A stretch of DNA of 15,581 nt, from assembly GCA_023253905.1 (NCBI GenBank), contig JALREG010000120.1:1-15581 (forward strand). Direction: 5' to 3'. This document shows, piece by piece, positions 7,936-14,696 of the stretch. This DNA comes from Burkholderiaceae bacterium. Its GTDB lineage: Bacteria; Pseudomonadota; Gammaproteobacteria; Burkholderiales; Burkholderiaceae. The position numbers were made by a program, and so were the translations under genes. Under the pieces are notes generated by a model, which was not told the origin of the DNA, searched no databases, and worked only from the letters and a program-made list of their open reading frames with translations. Every line of letters begins with the position of its first letter. The first letter of the stretch is position 1.

Positions 7936-9270
7936 TCAACACGAGGAAATGGCGGCATCGAGCGCCGCATGAAAACGTTCAGCAATGATCGCGAGTTCCG
8001 AATCAGATGCGATAAAAGGGGGCGCGAGCAGCACATGATCGCCCTGCCGGCCGTCCACCGTTCCGCCCATGGGGTAGAGCATCAGGCCGCGCGCCATGGC
8101 TTCGCGTTTGATCCGCGCATGTAAGCGCAGCGCCGCATCAAAGGGCTGCTTGGACGGGCGGTCATGCACCACTTCCACCCCCCAGAAGAGCCCCCTGCCG
8201 CGGATATCACCCACATGCGGATGATCGGCGAGCGCGTGCTGCAATAACTGTTGCAGCGTCTCGCCCGCCTTCCGCGTGCGATCGAGGAGCGCATCGCGCT
8301 CGATCACCTGTTGGACCGCAAGGGCAGCCGCACAGGCTACCGCGTGGCCGAGATAGGTGTGGCCGTGCTGAAAAAACCCCGAACCCTTGGACATGGCCTC
8401 GACGATTTTCTGCTGAGCCAGCACCGCGCCAATCGGTTGATAACCGCCGCCCAGCCCCTTGGCGATCACCAGCAGATCCGGGACAACGCCTTCCTGTTCA
8501 CAGGCATGAAGACTGCCGGTGCGGCCCATCCCGCACATCACTTCATCCAGGATCAGCAGCACTCCGTGACGGTCACAGACTTCGCGAACCGCGCGGAAAT
8601 AGCCAGGAACCGGCGTGAGAACGCCTGCAGTGGCCCCGCCGACGGTCTCGGCGACAAAGGCGATCACCTGGTTCGCACCGATTTGCTCGATTGCGGAGTC
8701 GAGTTCGCGCGCCAGCCGTTCGCCGTAAGCCTCGGGGCTTTCTTCGGGCTGCTGCTCGCGATACGGATAGCACGGCGACACATGGGTGGCTGGCATCAGG
8801 ATGGGAGCGAAGGGCTCGCGGCGCCACGCGTTGCCGCCTACGGCGAGCGCTCCCAGCGTGTTACCGTGATAACTCTGCCGGCGGGCAATGAAACGGGTGC
8901 GCTGCGGCTCGCCGATCTCAAGAAAATACTGCCTCGCCATTTTGAGGGCCGCCTCCACCCCCTCGGAGCCACCGCTCACAAAGTAGGCGTGACTCATGCC
9001 AGCCGGCGCGCGGGCAATCAGATGCGCGGCCAGTTCCTCGGCCACGTCAGTGGTGAAAAAACTGGTGTGGGCGAAGGCAAGCCGGTCGATCTGCTCATGC
9101 ATCGCCGCGAGCACGGCGGGGTGCCCGTGGCCCAGGCAGGACACGGCCGCCCCGCCCGATGCGTCAAGGTACTCGCGGCCTTCGCTGTCGACCAGCCAGG
9201 CACCATGCCCCGACACCGCGACCGGCGGGTGGTGTTGCAGATGACGATGGAAGACGTGAGTGGTTGGCAT
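7936..9270 (-). CDS. Class III (omega-type) PLP-dependent aminotransferase
   Basis: This 444-residue cytoplasmic enzyme belongs to the aspartate-aminotransferase-fold class III family, which moves amino groups between omega-amino acids, amines or amino sulfonates and a keto acid. Visible hallmarks are GGSEGVEAALKMAR (residues 100-113), the YHGNTLGAL loop (134-142), Asp242 in ILDEVMCGMGRTG for the PLP pyridine nitrogen, and Lys271 in VIAKGLGGGYQPIGAVL as the Schiff-base lysine. All key residues are intact and the length is normal. The frame is open to 9417, but ATG 9270-9268 (MPTTHVFHRH) fits family N termini. No clear Shine-Dalgarno sequence precedes it, and a -10-like TATACT lies about 25 bases upstream, so the leader would be short. 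It lies between the regulator gene and the TAXI receptor. The donor could be beta-alanine, taurine, GABA or similar; I cannot choose. Confidence 0.92.
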   Translation of the reverse strand: MPTTHVFHRHLQHHPPVAVSGHGAWLVDSEGREYLDASGGAAVSCLGHGHPAVLAAMHEQIDRLAFAHTSFFTTDVAEELAAHLIARAPAGMSHAYFVSGGSEGVEAALKMARQYFLEIGEPQRTRFIARRQSYHGNTLGALAVGGNAWRREPFAPILMPATHVSPCYPYREQQPEESPEAYGERLARELDSAIEQIGANQVIAFVAETVGGATAGVLTPVPGYFRAVREVCDRHGVLLILDEVMCGMGRTGSLHACEQEGVVPDLLVIAKGLGGGYQPIGAVLAQQKIVEAMSKGSGFFQHGHTYLGHAVACAAALAVQQVIERDALLDRTRKAGETLQQLLQHALADHPHVGDIRGRGLFWGVEVVHDRPSKQPFDAALRLHARIKREAMARGLMLYPMGGTVDGRQGDHVLLAPPFIASDSELAIIAERFHAALDAAISSC

Positions 9271-9294
9271 GAGTCGGAATAGCAGTGCGTCGCA

Positions 9295-9300
9295 AGTATA
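9295..9300 (-). promoter_or_regulatory. Possible -10 element for the aminotransferase transcript
   Basis: On the minus strand TATACT (9300-9295) matches the sigma70 -10 consensus in five of six bases, in otherwise GC-rich sequence. It lies 24 bases before the aminotransferase ATG, after a hairpin that follows the regulator gene. No good -35 hexamer stands 16-18 bases upstream. If active, it would drive the aminotransferase, TAXI and TRAP genes separately from the regulator. Confidence 0.35.
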
Positions 9301-9387
9301 GGGCGAGCGGCGACCTGATGGCGAACCACATCGCACGCCAGCACTCGCGCTCCAGCTCCTCGAGCTTCCGCGCAGGGGCTCCTCGCC

Positions 9388-9407
9388 CTTGGGCCACCGC
9401 GCCCAAG
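9388..9407 (-). terminator. Hairpin just after the regulator gene (possible weak terminator)
   Basis: CTTGGGC (9388-9394) and GCCCAAG (9401-9407) form a perfect 7-base stem with a 6-base loop. The stem begins six bases after the regulator stop codon at 9416-9414. On the minus strand it is followed by GGCGAGG instead of a T run, so intrinsic termination would be inefficient. It may instead protect the 3' end of regulator mRNA. It marks a plausible boundary between the regulator and the aminotransferase unit. Confidence 0.35.
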
Positions 9408-9413
9408 AAGCCC

Positions 9414-10094
9414 TCACAGATCCGGGCCGATTCCGGCGATTTTCCCCAGGGCAAACCGGAAGGTGTTGGTGACCAGCGTACGCCCGCAGCGCTCCGCGGC
9501 CAAGGCATCGCGCTCGCCGAGCGCGCGTAGCAACTGCTGCCAGGTTTCGATCGACTGCCGCCGTCTTGCCTTGTCCGACAAGCCAAGGCGGGTGTAGCGG
9601 GCGACCTGCGCCGACATCTGCATGAACATTCGTTCAAGCCGCAAATTGCCACCGCGACGCAGCGCATAGCCCGCCATCTCGGCCGAAATATCGGCATGCG
9701 CCGAGGCCGCCCTGGGGTCGGGGTCGCGCCCCGCTTTCTTCAGCTGCCCGATCCGCTCCTTCAGCCAGATCAGGTCGGCCGCTTCGCAGCGCTCGCAGAA
9801 AAGCGCCATGGCAAGCCCCAGCAAAACCGTACGGACCTGGAAAATTTCGATCAGTTCATCGGTGCTGAGGAGTGTCACCTGAGCGCCACGGTGCGGCTCG
9901 ATCCTCGCCACCCCATCGCGCTCGAGAATACGAAGCGCCTCTCGGACCGAGCCTCGACTCACACCGAATTCGGCTGCAAGCGGCACCTCCCGCAGGCGTG
10001 CACCCGGGGCAATCTCGGCCTCGACAATTCGCCTCGCGAGAACGCCTGCGATGCGATTGGCGGTGGTGGGGTCGTCAGACTCGCGGGTGCTCAT
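9414..10094 (-). CDS. GntR-family transcriptional regulator with FCD-type C-terminal domain
   Basis: This is a DNA-binding repressor or activator of 226 residues. The winged helix-turn-helix at about residues 12-76 is typical GntR (LREVPLAAEFGVSRGSVREA, then LRILERDGVARIEPHRGAQV). An all-helical FadR-like (FCD) effector domain follows from about residue 80 (DELIEIFQVRTVLLGLAMAL). The usual FCD metal ligands appear lost. The Asp-x3-His motif reads D135-x3-E139, Trp185 stands where a histidine is expected, and no histidine occurs after residue 133. Ligand binding may thus be metal-free, by inference. Start choice: ATG 10094 (MSTRESDD) with GGAG about 11 bases upstream is preferred over in-frame ATGs at 10139 and 10151, because those would place the operator inside the gene. 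It is divergent from the dioxygenase, which it probably controls along with itself. Confidence 0.92.
   Translation of the reverse strand: MSTRESDDPTTANRIAGVLARRIVEAEIAPGARLREVPLAAEFGVSRGSVREALRILERDGVARIEPHRGAQVTLLSTDELIEIFQVRTVLLGLAMALFCERCEAADLIWLKERIGQLKKAGRDPDPRAASAHADISAEMAGYALRRGGNLRLERMFMQMSAQVARYTRLGLSDKARRRQSIETWQQLLRALGERDALAAERCGRTLVTNTFRFALGKIAGIGPDL
9571..9581. promoter_or_regulatory. Operator-like TTGTCCGACAA inside the regulator gene
   Basis: The same 11-base palindrome that lies in the divergent promoter region (10141-10151) recurs here exactly, and extends to 13 bases as CTTGTCCGACAAG (9570-9582). It codes for Leu-Ser-Asp-Lys in the regulator. It may be an auxiliary site for repression by looping over about 570 bases, or coincidence. 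Confidence 0.35.
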
Positions 10095-10099
10095 TTTAA

Positions 10100-10129
10100 T
10101 TGACACTCCAGCGGGCAATGCCGCATGAT
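10100..10129 (+). promoter_or_regulatory. Predicted sigma70 promoter for the dioxygenase-Bug operon
   Basis: A perfect -35 hexamer TTGACA (10100-10105) is followed after 18 bases by CATGAT (10124-10129), which matches four of six -10 bases. Transcription would start near 10136, inside the operator palindrome at 10129-10152, the classical arrangement for repression. The leader to the ATG at 10161 would be about 25 bases with no obvious Shine-Dalgarno sequence. Confidence 0.5.
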
Positions 10130-10152
10130 TTGTCGACATATTGTCCGACAAA
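10129..10152. promoter_or_regulatory. Predicted GntR/FCD operator between regulator and dioxygenase
   Basis: Inverted arms TTTGTCG (10129-10135) and CGACAAA (10146-10152) flank a 10-base AT-richer centre. The right half contains the palindrome TTGTCCGACAA (10141-10151), which fits the TTGTC-N-GACAA form typical of FadR-subfamily operators. The left half, TTTGTCGACATA, is a close second copy. Two adjacent dimer sites are therefore likely. The position overlaps the predicted start of the dioxygenase transcript and lies 35-58 bases upstream of the regulator ATG, suiting joint control of both directions. Confidence 0.6.
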
Positions 10153-10160
10153 ATAAATCC

Positions 10161-11033
10161 ATGTCTGCTACCTCATCCACTGTGACCGCCACGCTCCGAA
10201 TCCGCCCGCTAACCGAGCACATCGGCGCCGAAATCGAAGGCCTGGACCTGTCGCGTCCCATCTCCGCCGAGCAATTCCATACCGTCAATGCTGCGCTTGT
10301 CGCGCATGGTGTGCTGGTGTTTCGCAACCAGCATCTTCCACCTGCCATGCACGTCGATTTTTCCTCGCGCTTCGGCCCTCTTGTCGGACATATTGTGAAG
10401 CGCTTCTCGGTGGAAGATTTCCCAGAGGTCACCTACATCTCAAACGTCAAGAACGACAAGGGCGAGATGATAGGCGCTGACCGGGCGGGCATGATCTGGC
10501 ATTCCGACATGTCGTACATGGCGCGCCCCATGCTGGGCTCCATGCTCTACGGCGTCGAGTGCCCGCCAGAGGGCGCCGATACCGAGTTTGCCAGCATGTT
10601 TGCCGCCCACGACGCGCTACCCGAACTACTTCGCGCGCGGCTCAACACTCTGCGCGGCATTCACGACTACCCCTGGCACTACGCCACCTACCTCTCGCAC
10701 CGGAAGCCCCTCACCGAAGAAGAAAAGGCGCAGGCGCCGCCGGTGACTCATCCCATTATTCGCACACACCCGGTCAGCGGCCGAAAAGCGCTTTATCTGA
10801 GCGAAGGTCTCACCCGCTCGATCGAGGGGATGGACGAGGCCGAGGGCCGCCGCCTGATCTGCCTACTTACCGAATTCAGCACCCAGCCGGCGTTTGTTTA
10901 CCGTCACCGCTGGCAGCCGCGCGATCTGGTGTTCTGGGATAACCGCTCCACCATGCATCGGGCCACAGAATTCGATAATCAGTACCGGCGGCTAATGCGG
11001 CGCACCACCATCCAGGGCGATGCGCCATTCTGA
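10161..11033 (+). CDS. TauD/TfdA-family 2-oxoglutarate- and Fe(II)-dependent dioxygenase
   Basis: This 290-residue cytoplasmic oxygenase couples 2-oxoglutarate decarboxylation to hydroxylation of a substrate carbon, often breaking a C-S, C-O or C-N bond (taurine, alkyl sulfates, 2,4-D and similar). The Fe(II) triad is visible: His114 and Asp116 in IWHSDMSY, and His266 in WDNRSTMHRATEFD. Arg277, eleven residues after the distal histidine as in TauD, should hold the 2-oxoglutarate carboxylate, with Arg281 near it (YRRLMRRTTIQGDAPF). The N terminus has the family pattern GAEIEGLDLSRP. ATG 10161 is preferred over 10125, because the latter would be translated through the operator and adds a non-family extension. 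It is divergent from the GntR regulator and 36 bases before a Bug receptor, so the pair likely takes up and oxidises the same compound. TauD itself is not implied. Confidence 0.93.
   Translation: MSATSSTVTATLRIRPLTEHIGAEIEGLDLSRPISAEQFHTVNAALVAHGVLVFRNQHLPPAMHVDFSSRFGPLVGHIVKRFSVEDFPEVTYISNVKNDKGEMIGADRAGMIWHSDMSYMARPMLGSMLYGVECPPEGADTEFASMFAAHDALPELLRARLNTLRGIHDYPWHYATYLSHRKPLTEEEKAQAPPVTHPIIRTHPVSGRKALYLSEGLTRSIEGMDEAEGRRLICLLTEFSTQPAFVYRHRWQPRDLVFWDNRSTMHRATEFDNQYRRLMRRTTIQGDAPF
10381..10396. promoter_or_regulatory. Operator-like sequence inside the dioxygenase gene
   Basis: TTGTCGGACATATTGT here differs from promoter-region TTGTCGACATATTGT (10130-10144) only by one inserted G. Its first ten bases also match ten of eleven positions of the TTGTC-N-GACAA form. 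It codes for part of PLVGHIVK about 220 bases downstream of the dioxygenase start. An auxiliary regulator site is possible; the match could be chance. Confidence 0.35.
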
Positions 11034-11069
11034 TCCCACGCTGCTCACCTGCTGCAGGAGTCTTCCAAC

Positions 11070-12050
11070 ATGCCCCGACGCCCCCTCCTTTGCCTGTTGA
11101 CCGCCGCGCTCTCGGCCGGTCTGTTGGCGAGCCCCGCCCGCGCTCAAACCTGGCCTCAGCAGCCGGTGAGGATCGTCGTACCCTTTGCGCCGGGTGGTGC
11201 CACCGACCTGATCGCCCGCATGCTCGCCGACCAGTTCACCAAACGGCTGGGCCAGTCATTTGTCGTTGAAAACCGCGGCGGCGCTTCAGGCATCGTTGGA
11301 ACCCAGGCGGTGCAGGCCGCTCGCCCTGATGGCTACACACTCCTCATGAGCGGTAACGGCCCGCACGCCACCAACGTTGCCCTGTTTCGAAAGCTTCCCT
11401 ACGACCCGCTCAAGGACTTCGCTCAAATCAGCCTCACCGGTCAGTTGCCGCTGGTGCTGAACGTCAACCCGGCACAGCCAGTCCGCACGCTCACCGAATT
11501 CATCGCCTGGGCCCGTTCGCAGCCGGGAAAGATCAGCTATGCGTCACCCGGTAACGGCTCGCCGCCGCATCTGGCCATGGAACTCCTCGCGCAGCGCCAC
11601 GGGCTGTCTTTGGTGCATGTCCCCTACAAAGGCAGCGCACCGGCCATTGCCGACCTGATGGCGGGTCATGTCCCGGTCATGTTCGATAACCTCTTTGCGT
11701 CAATGCAGAACATCCGCGCCGGCAAGATCCGTGCGGTCGCGGTGGGTAGCGCCGGGGCGATGGAGAGCCTGCCCGGTGTGCCATCGTTTTCCGAGTCGGG
11801 TATGCCCGGCTTCGAGGTGGCGACCTGGACAATCCTGGTCGCGCCCGCCGGCACGCCCTCAGCGGTGGTGGATCGCCTGGCGCGGGAAACCGCGGCGATC
11901 TTCCAGTTGCCCGAGATGCGGCAGCGTCTTCAGGACCAGGGGGCGCTGCCCGTCACCACGACGCCCGAGCAGACCGCAGCATTCGTGAGAGACGAAATCC
12001 GCAAGTGGTCCGAGGTGGTGGAGCGGGCGGGCATTCCGAAGGCTGATTGA
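11070..12050 (+). CDS. Bug/TctC-family periplasmic solute-binding receptor (second copy, without adjacent TctAB)
   Basis: This 326-residue periplasmic receptor starts with a signal peptide (MPRRPLLCLLTAALSAGLLA, then cleavage likely after ARA at residue 25, before QTWPQQP). Hallmarks are VRIVVPFAPGGATDLIAR (residues 33-50), ENRGGASGIVGTQAV, RPDGYTLLM, VHVPYKGSAPAIADLMAGHV and a late GVPSFSESGMPGFEV segment. These are standard for Bug receptors, more so than in the tctC at 3093-4097. CAGGAG stands nine bases before the ATG. It follows the dioxygenase by 36 bases in the same direction and is probably co-transcribed. No membrane subunits accompany it, so it may use the TctAB encoded at 1105-3076 or a distant pair, or serve as a sensor. 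The ligand is unknown. Confidence 0.95.
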   Translation: MPRRPLLCLLTAALSAGLLASPARAQTWPQQPVRIVVPFAPGGATDLIARMLADQFTKRLGQSFVVENRGGASGIVGTQAVQAARPDGYTLLMSGNGPHATNVALFRKLPYDPLKDFAQISLTGQLPLVLNVNPAQPVRTLTEFIAWARSQPGKISYASPGNGSPPHLAMELLAQRHGLSLVHVPYKGSAPAIADLMAGHVPVMFDNLFASMQNIRAGKIRAVAVGSAGAMESLPGVPSFSESGMPGFEVATWTILVAPAGTPSAVVDRLARETAAIFQLPEMRQRLQDQGALPVTTTPEQTAAFVRDEIRKWSEVVERAGIPKAD

Positions 12051-12073
12051 GTTTACGGCTAACGCGAGCCACC

Positions 12074-12531
12074 TCACGCGGCCAGCGCGATTGCCCGCCC
12101 GAGAGCTGATCCGGCATGGCGTCGACCTTATCTGCGAGACCCACCTTGGCCAGCAGGCCGCAGGCTCGCTCGAATGCCTCGCGCCGTGACTCGCCCAGCA
12201 CCAGTTCGGGCGCTAGCGCCACGTTGCGCCCCGCACTCAGGTGGGGGAAAAGATTGAAGTTCTGAAACACCATGCCCACCCGCTGCCTGAGCGCACGCAT
12301 CGCATGCGCGTCGCGGTGCCGCAGCGCCTGCCCGTCGACTTCCAGCCGGCCCTCCTCAAACTGCTCGAGGCCGTTTACGCAGCGCAGCAACGTGCTTTTT
12401 CCGGAGCCGCTACGTCCGATGAGCGCGATCACTTCGCCGCGCCGCACCTGCAGATCAATGCCGCAAAGCACCTCGTTGAATCAGAAGGGTTTGCGCAGAC
12501 CCGCGACCGATACCGCCAAACCGGTGCTCAG
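12074..12531 (-). pseudogene. Remnant of a polar amino-acid ABC transporter ATPase
   Basis: The minus strand encodes the first half of an ABC ATPase of the GlnQ/HisP type, clearly broken. A readable N terminus (VSVAGLRKPF) runs into an in-frame TGA at 12483-12481, after which the same frame continues FNEVLCGIDLQV. Walker A is intact (GRSGSGKST), as are the Q-loop (MVFQNFNLFPHLS) and the signature LSGGQ (12105-12091). Right after LSGGQ the expected QQRVAIARALA is replaced. A shifted frame still reads AIALAA and then stops at 12076-12074, so a small deletion is likely. Walker B, D-loop and H-loop are absent. The original start was probably an ATGA overlap with the permease stop, now CTGA (12531-12528). 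The protein cannot hydrolyse ATP. The 3' part is gone, replaced by the end of the Bug gene at 12050. Confidence 0.8.
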
Positions 12532-12629
12532 CGAACCAGCAGCCAACGACGACCGATCGCGGTCAGGATCGCCCGCAACGCCACCGAGAGCGCAAGGTAG
12601 AGCAGCGTCGCGACGATGAGCGCCTCGAC
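12528..12629 (-). pseudogene. Remnant of an amino-acid ABC transporter permease (C-terminal end)
   Basis: The minus strand reads VEALIVATLLYLALSVALRA followed by ILTAIGRRWLLVR and TGA (12530-12528). A final hydrophobic span with a basic tail is typical of HisM/GlnP-type permease C termini. The frame stays open a little further upstream (to about 12660) but no longer resembles a permease. The binding-protein-dependent permease motif EAA-x3-G is absent. The stop overlaps the start region of the ATPase remnant, as in a former permease-ATPase operon. Only about 33 residues survive, so it is inactive. Confidence 0.65.
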
Positions 12630-12704
12630 CGCACAAATCACGCAAACACAAGCGGACCCCGCTACGGGCCCGTCGGTCGCCCGATTCAAGCGGCGGCGAG
12701 GGCG

Positions 12705-14636
12705 CTAGCCCGCCTGCCCCCGAATCCGCCGCCGCTGATCCCACACCAGCACCAGCGCCATCGCCACACCGATGACATCGGTCCACCAGGCCCAACTCGC
12801 CACATTATGCGGAATGAGCATCAGCAGTCCGCTGACCCCAAAGCCAAGGCGAAGCGACATGGAGAGCGCGGTGATGAAATAGCCCGAGAAGGCCGCCGAG
12901 GTGAACCACACGCCCGCGACAGCCAGGGGAACAGCGATCAGCATGTCGCTGATGTCTCCCTGCAGGATGAGTGAGGGCGACAGCACGAACAGGAAGGGAA
13001 GAACAAAGGCTGTCCAGCCAAACCGCATGGAGACCCAGCCGGTTTTCATGGGCGACGCACCGGCCAGCCCGGCCGCAAAATAGGCTGCCAGTGCCACAGG
13101 CGGGGTGATCATCGACATCATCCCGAAGTACAGCAGAAACAGATGCGCGGCGATGGGGTTGATGCCGACCTCGACCAGGGCAGGCGCAAACAGGACCGCC
13201 ACCAGCACATACACGCTGAGCGTGGGAAGCCCCATCCCCAGGATCACACTCAGCACGGCTGCGATGATCAGCAGCAGCGCGACCGAACCCTGGCCGAACT
13301 CCACCATCCAGGCGGTGAGCGCAAAACCCAGACCGGTGATCTGGAACACGCCCATGATGAAACCGGCCCCGGCCACCACTAGCAGGATGTCGATCACGCC
13401 CATCCCTGTTTCAATCACCGCGGCCCAGACGTCGCGCAGCCTCAGCCGCCGCTCGCCATAGCCGTAGAACAGACCGATCACGATGAGCGACAGGCAGGCC
13501 AGCAGCGCAGCGCGCTCAGCCTCCCAGTTGAGGACAAACATCAGACCGATCAGCACCGCGAAGGGTATGGCGAACACAACGCCCTGACGTAGCACCGGCG
13601 ACAGCTCGGGAATCAGGCTGTCGTCGACCCGGCCGAACCCGTAGCGCGCAGCGTCCAGATCAGCCTGAATGAACAGCGCCGCGTAGTAAAGCAGCGCAGG
13701 CAGCAGCGCTGCAACACAGACCTGGGCATAGCTGATCTCGAGGAAATCAGCCATCAGGAAGGCAACCGCTCCCATGACCGGTGGCATCAGCTGGCCGCCG
13801 GTCGAGGCGGTGGCTTCCACTGCGCCTGCTAGCGCTGGCGGATAGCCTGCCCGCTTCATGGCCGGAATGGTCACCACCCCGGTGGCCATGATGTTGGCGA
13901 CCGCCAGACCCGAGACGCTGCCAAACAGCGTGGAGGCGACCACCGCGACCTTGGCGGGCCCGCCACGATGCCGCCCGAACAGGGCGAGCGACAGGTCGTT
14001 GAAAAAGGCTGAGCCGCCCGACAGGCTGAGGAGCGCACCAAAAAAAACAAACACCAGCACGACGGTGACCGCGATCTGCATCGCCGGGCCGACCAGGGCA
14101 CTGGTGTCGAGGTTGAGATAGATGGCCATGCGCGCCGGGTCGACCTCACGGGATTCGAACGCACCGGGCAGCAGGTGTCCGAAGAGTCCGTAAGCCAGCG
14201 CGGCGAGCACCACGATCACCAGCGGCCACCCGACAGTGCGCCGCAGCCCCTCGAGCGTCAGCAGCAGGATGACGATTGAAGGGATCAACGCATCGATGGG
14301 GTTGTCGAGCAGGCGAAGCGTGAGCGACGGGTAGACCACCGCCAGATAAAGGCCTGCCACCAAACCCAGTACCGAGCCTACACCGTCATACCACGGTACC
14401 CCCTCAGTGCGCGCATTCGCGCGCGTCGGAAATCGCAGGTACGCGATGCACAGTGTGGCGCCCACCATACCGAGTGCAAACTGCTCGGGAAAGATCAGCA
14501 GCCCCAGGGGGCGGAACATGTCGGTACACCACGCGATGGCAGCCAGCCCCATCGCGGCGGCAAGCGCCACCTGGATCTGGGCAAGCCATGTCGGCCCACC
14601 CTCTCGGGCGCGAACTGAGATATCGGTATCTGACAT
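12705..14636 (-). CDS. TRAP transporter fused permease (DctQM-type), second system
   Basis: This 643-residue inner-membrane permease of a second TRAP-TAXI system has an N-terminal DctQ-like membrane block (about residues 18-155). The TRAP core carries the hallmarks RGGPAKVAVVASTLFGSVSG (224-243) and EATASTGGQLMPPVMGAVAF (274-293), and later LGMGLPTLSVYVLVAVLFAP and MSMITPPVALAAYFAAGLAG. It lacks the soluble DUF3394 tail of the other TRAP permease and ends soon after its last spans with the basic tail QRRRIRGQAG. ATG 14636 gives a short hydrophilic N terminus (MSDTDISVRAREGG). It lies 60 bases after its receptor gene, with a hairpin in between. Sequence outside the core motifs differs widely from the first permease, so this is a separate lineage and not a recent duplicate. 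The stop is 44 bases from the ABC remnant region. Confidence 0.94.
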   Translation of the reverse strand: MSDTDISVRAREGGPTWLAQIQVALAAAMGLAAIAWCTDMFRPLGLLIFPEQFALGMVGATLCIAYLRFPTRANARTEGVPWYDGVGSVLGLVAGLYLAVVYPSLTLRLLDNPIDALIPSIVILLLTLEGLRRTVGWPLVIVVLAALAYGLFGHLLPGAFESREVDPARMAIYLNLDTSALVGPAMQIAVTVVLVFVFFGALLSLSGGSAFFNDLSLALFGRHRGGPAKVAVVASTLFGSVSGLAVANIMATGVVTIPAMKRAGYPPALAGAVEATASTGGQLMPPVMGAVAFLMADFLEISYAQVCVAALLPALLYYAALFIQADLDAARYGFGRVDDSLIPELSPVLRQGVVFAIPFAVLIGLMFVLNWEAERAALLACLSLIVIGLFYGYGERRLRLRDVWAAVIETGMGVIDILLVVAGAGFIMGVFQITGLGFALTAWMVEFGQGSVALLLIIAAVLSVILGMGLPTLSVYVLVAVLFAPALVEVGINPIAAHLFLLYFGMMSMITPPVALAAYFAAGLAGASPMKTGWVSMRFGWTAFVLPFLFVLSPSLILQGDISDMLIAVPLAVAGVWFTSAAFSGYFITALSMSLRLGFGVSGLLMLIPHNVASWAWWTDVIGVAMALVLVWDQRRRIRGQAG

Positions 14637-14668
14637 GGATCACATCCCAGGGAGCGGGCGCGGGCGGT

Positions 14669-14692
14669 GGCAGCGCTCGCTCCCGCGCTGCC
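14669..14692 (-). promoter_or_regulatory. Intercistronic hairpin between second TAXI receptor and TRAP permease
   Basis: GGCAGCGC (14669-14676) and GCGCTGCC (14685-14692) form a perfect 8-base GC-rich stem with an 8-base loop. On the coding strand it starts four bases after the receptor stop codon and ends 32 bases before the permease ATG. No T run follows. Its placement parallels the hairpin at 6877-6914 in the other TRAP operon, supporting a shared role in setting the receptor:permease ratio. Confidence 0.55.
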
Positions 14693-14696
14693 GTCA

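Noticed and set aside
8251..9282. Plus-strand open frame of 343 codons opposite the aminotransferase
   Set aside because: The minus-strand frame has every class III aminotransferase motif; this frame shows none of any family.
11953..12471. Intact 172-residue ABC ATPase gene
   Set aside because: Its last 50 residues are antisense of the Bug gene, Walker B and the H-loop are missing, and an in-frame stop separates the true N terminus.
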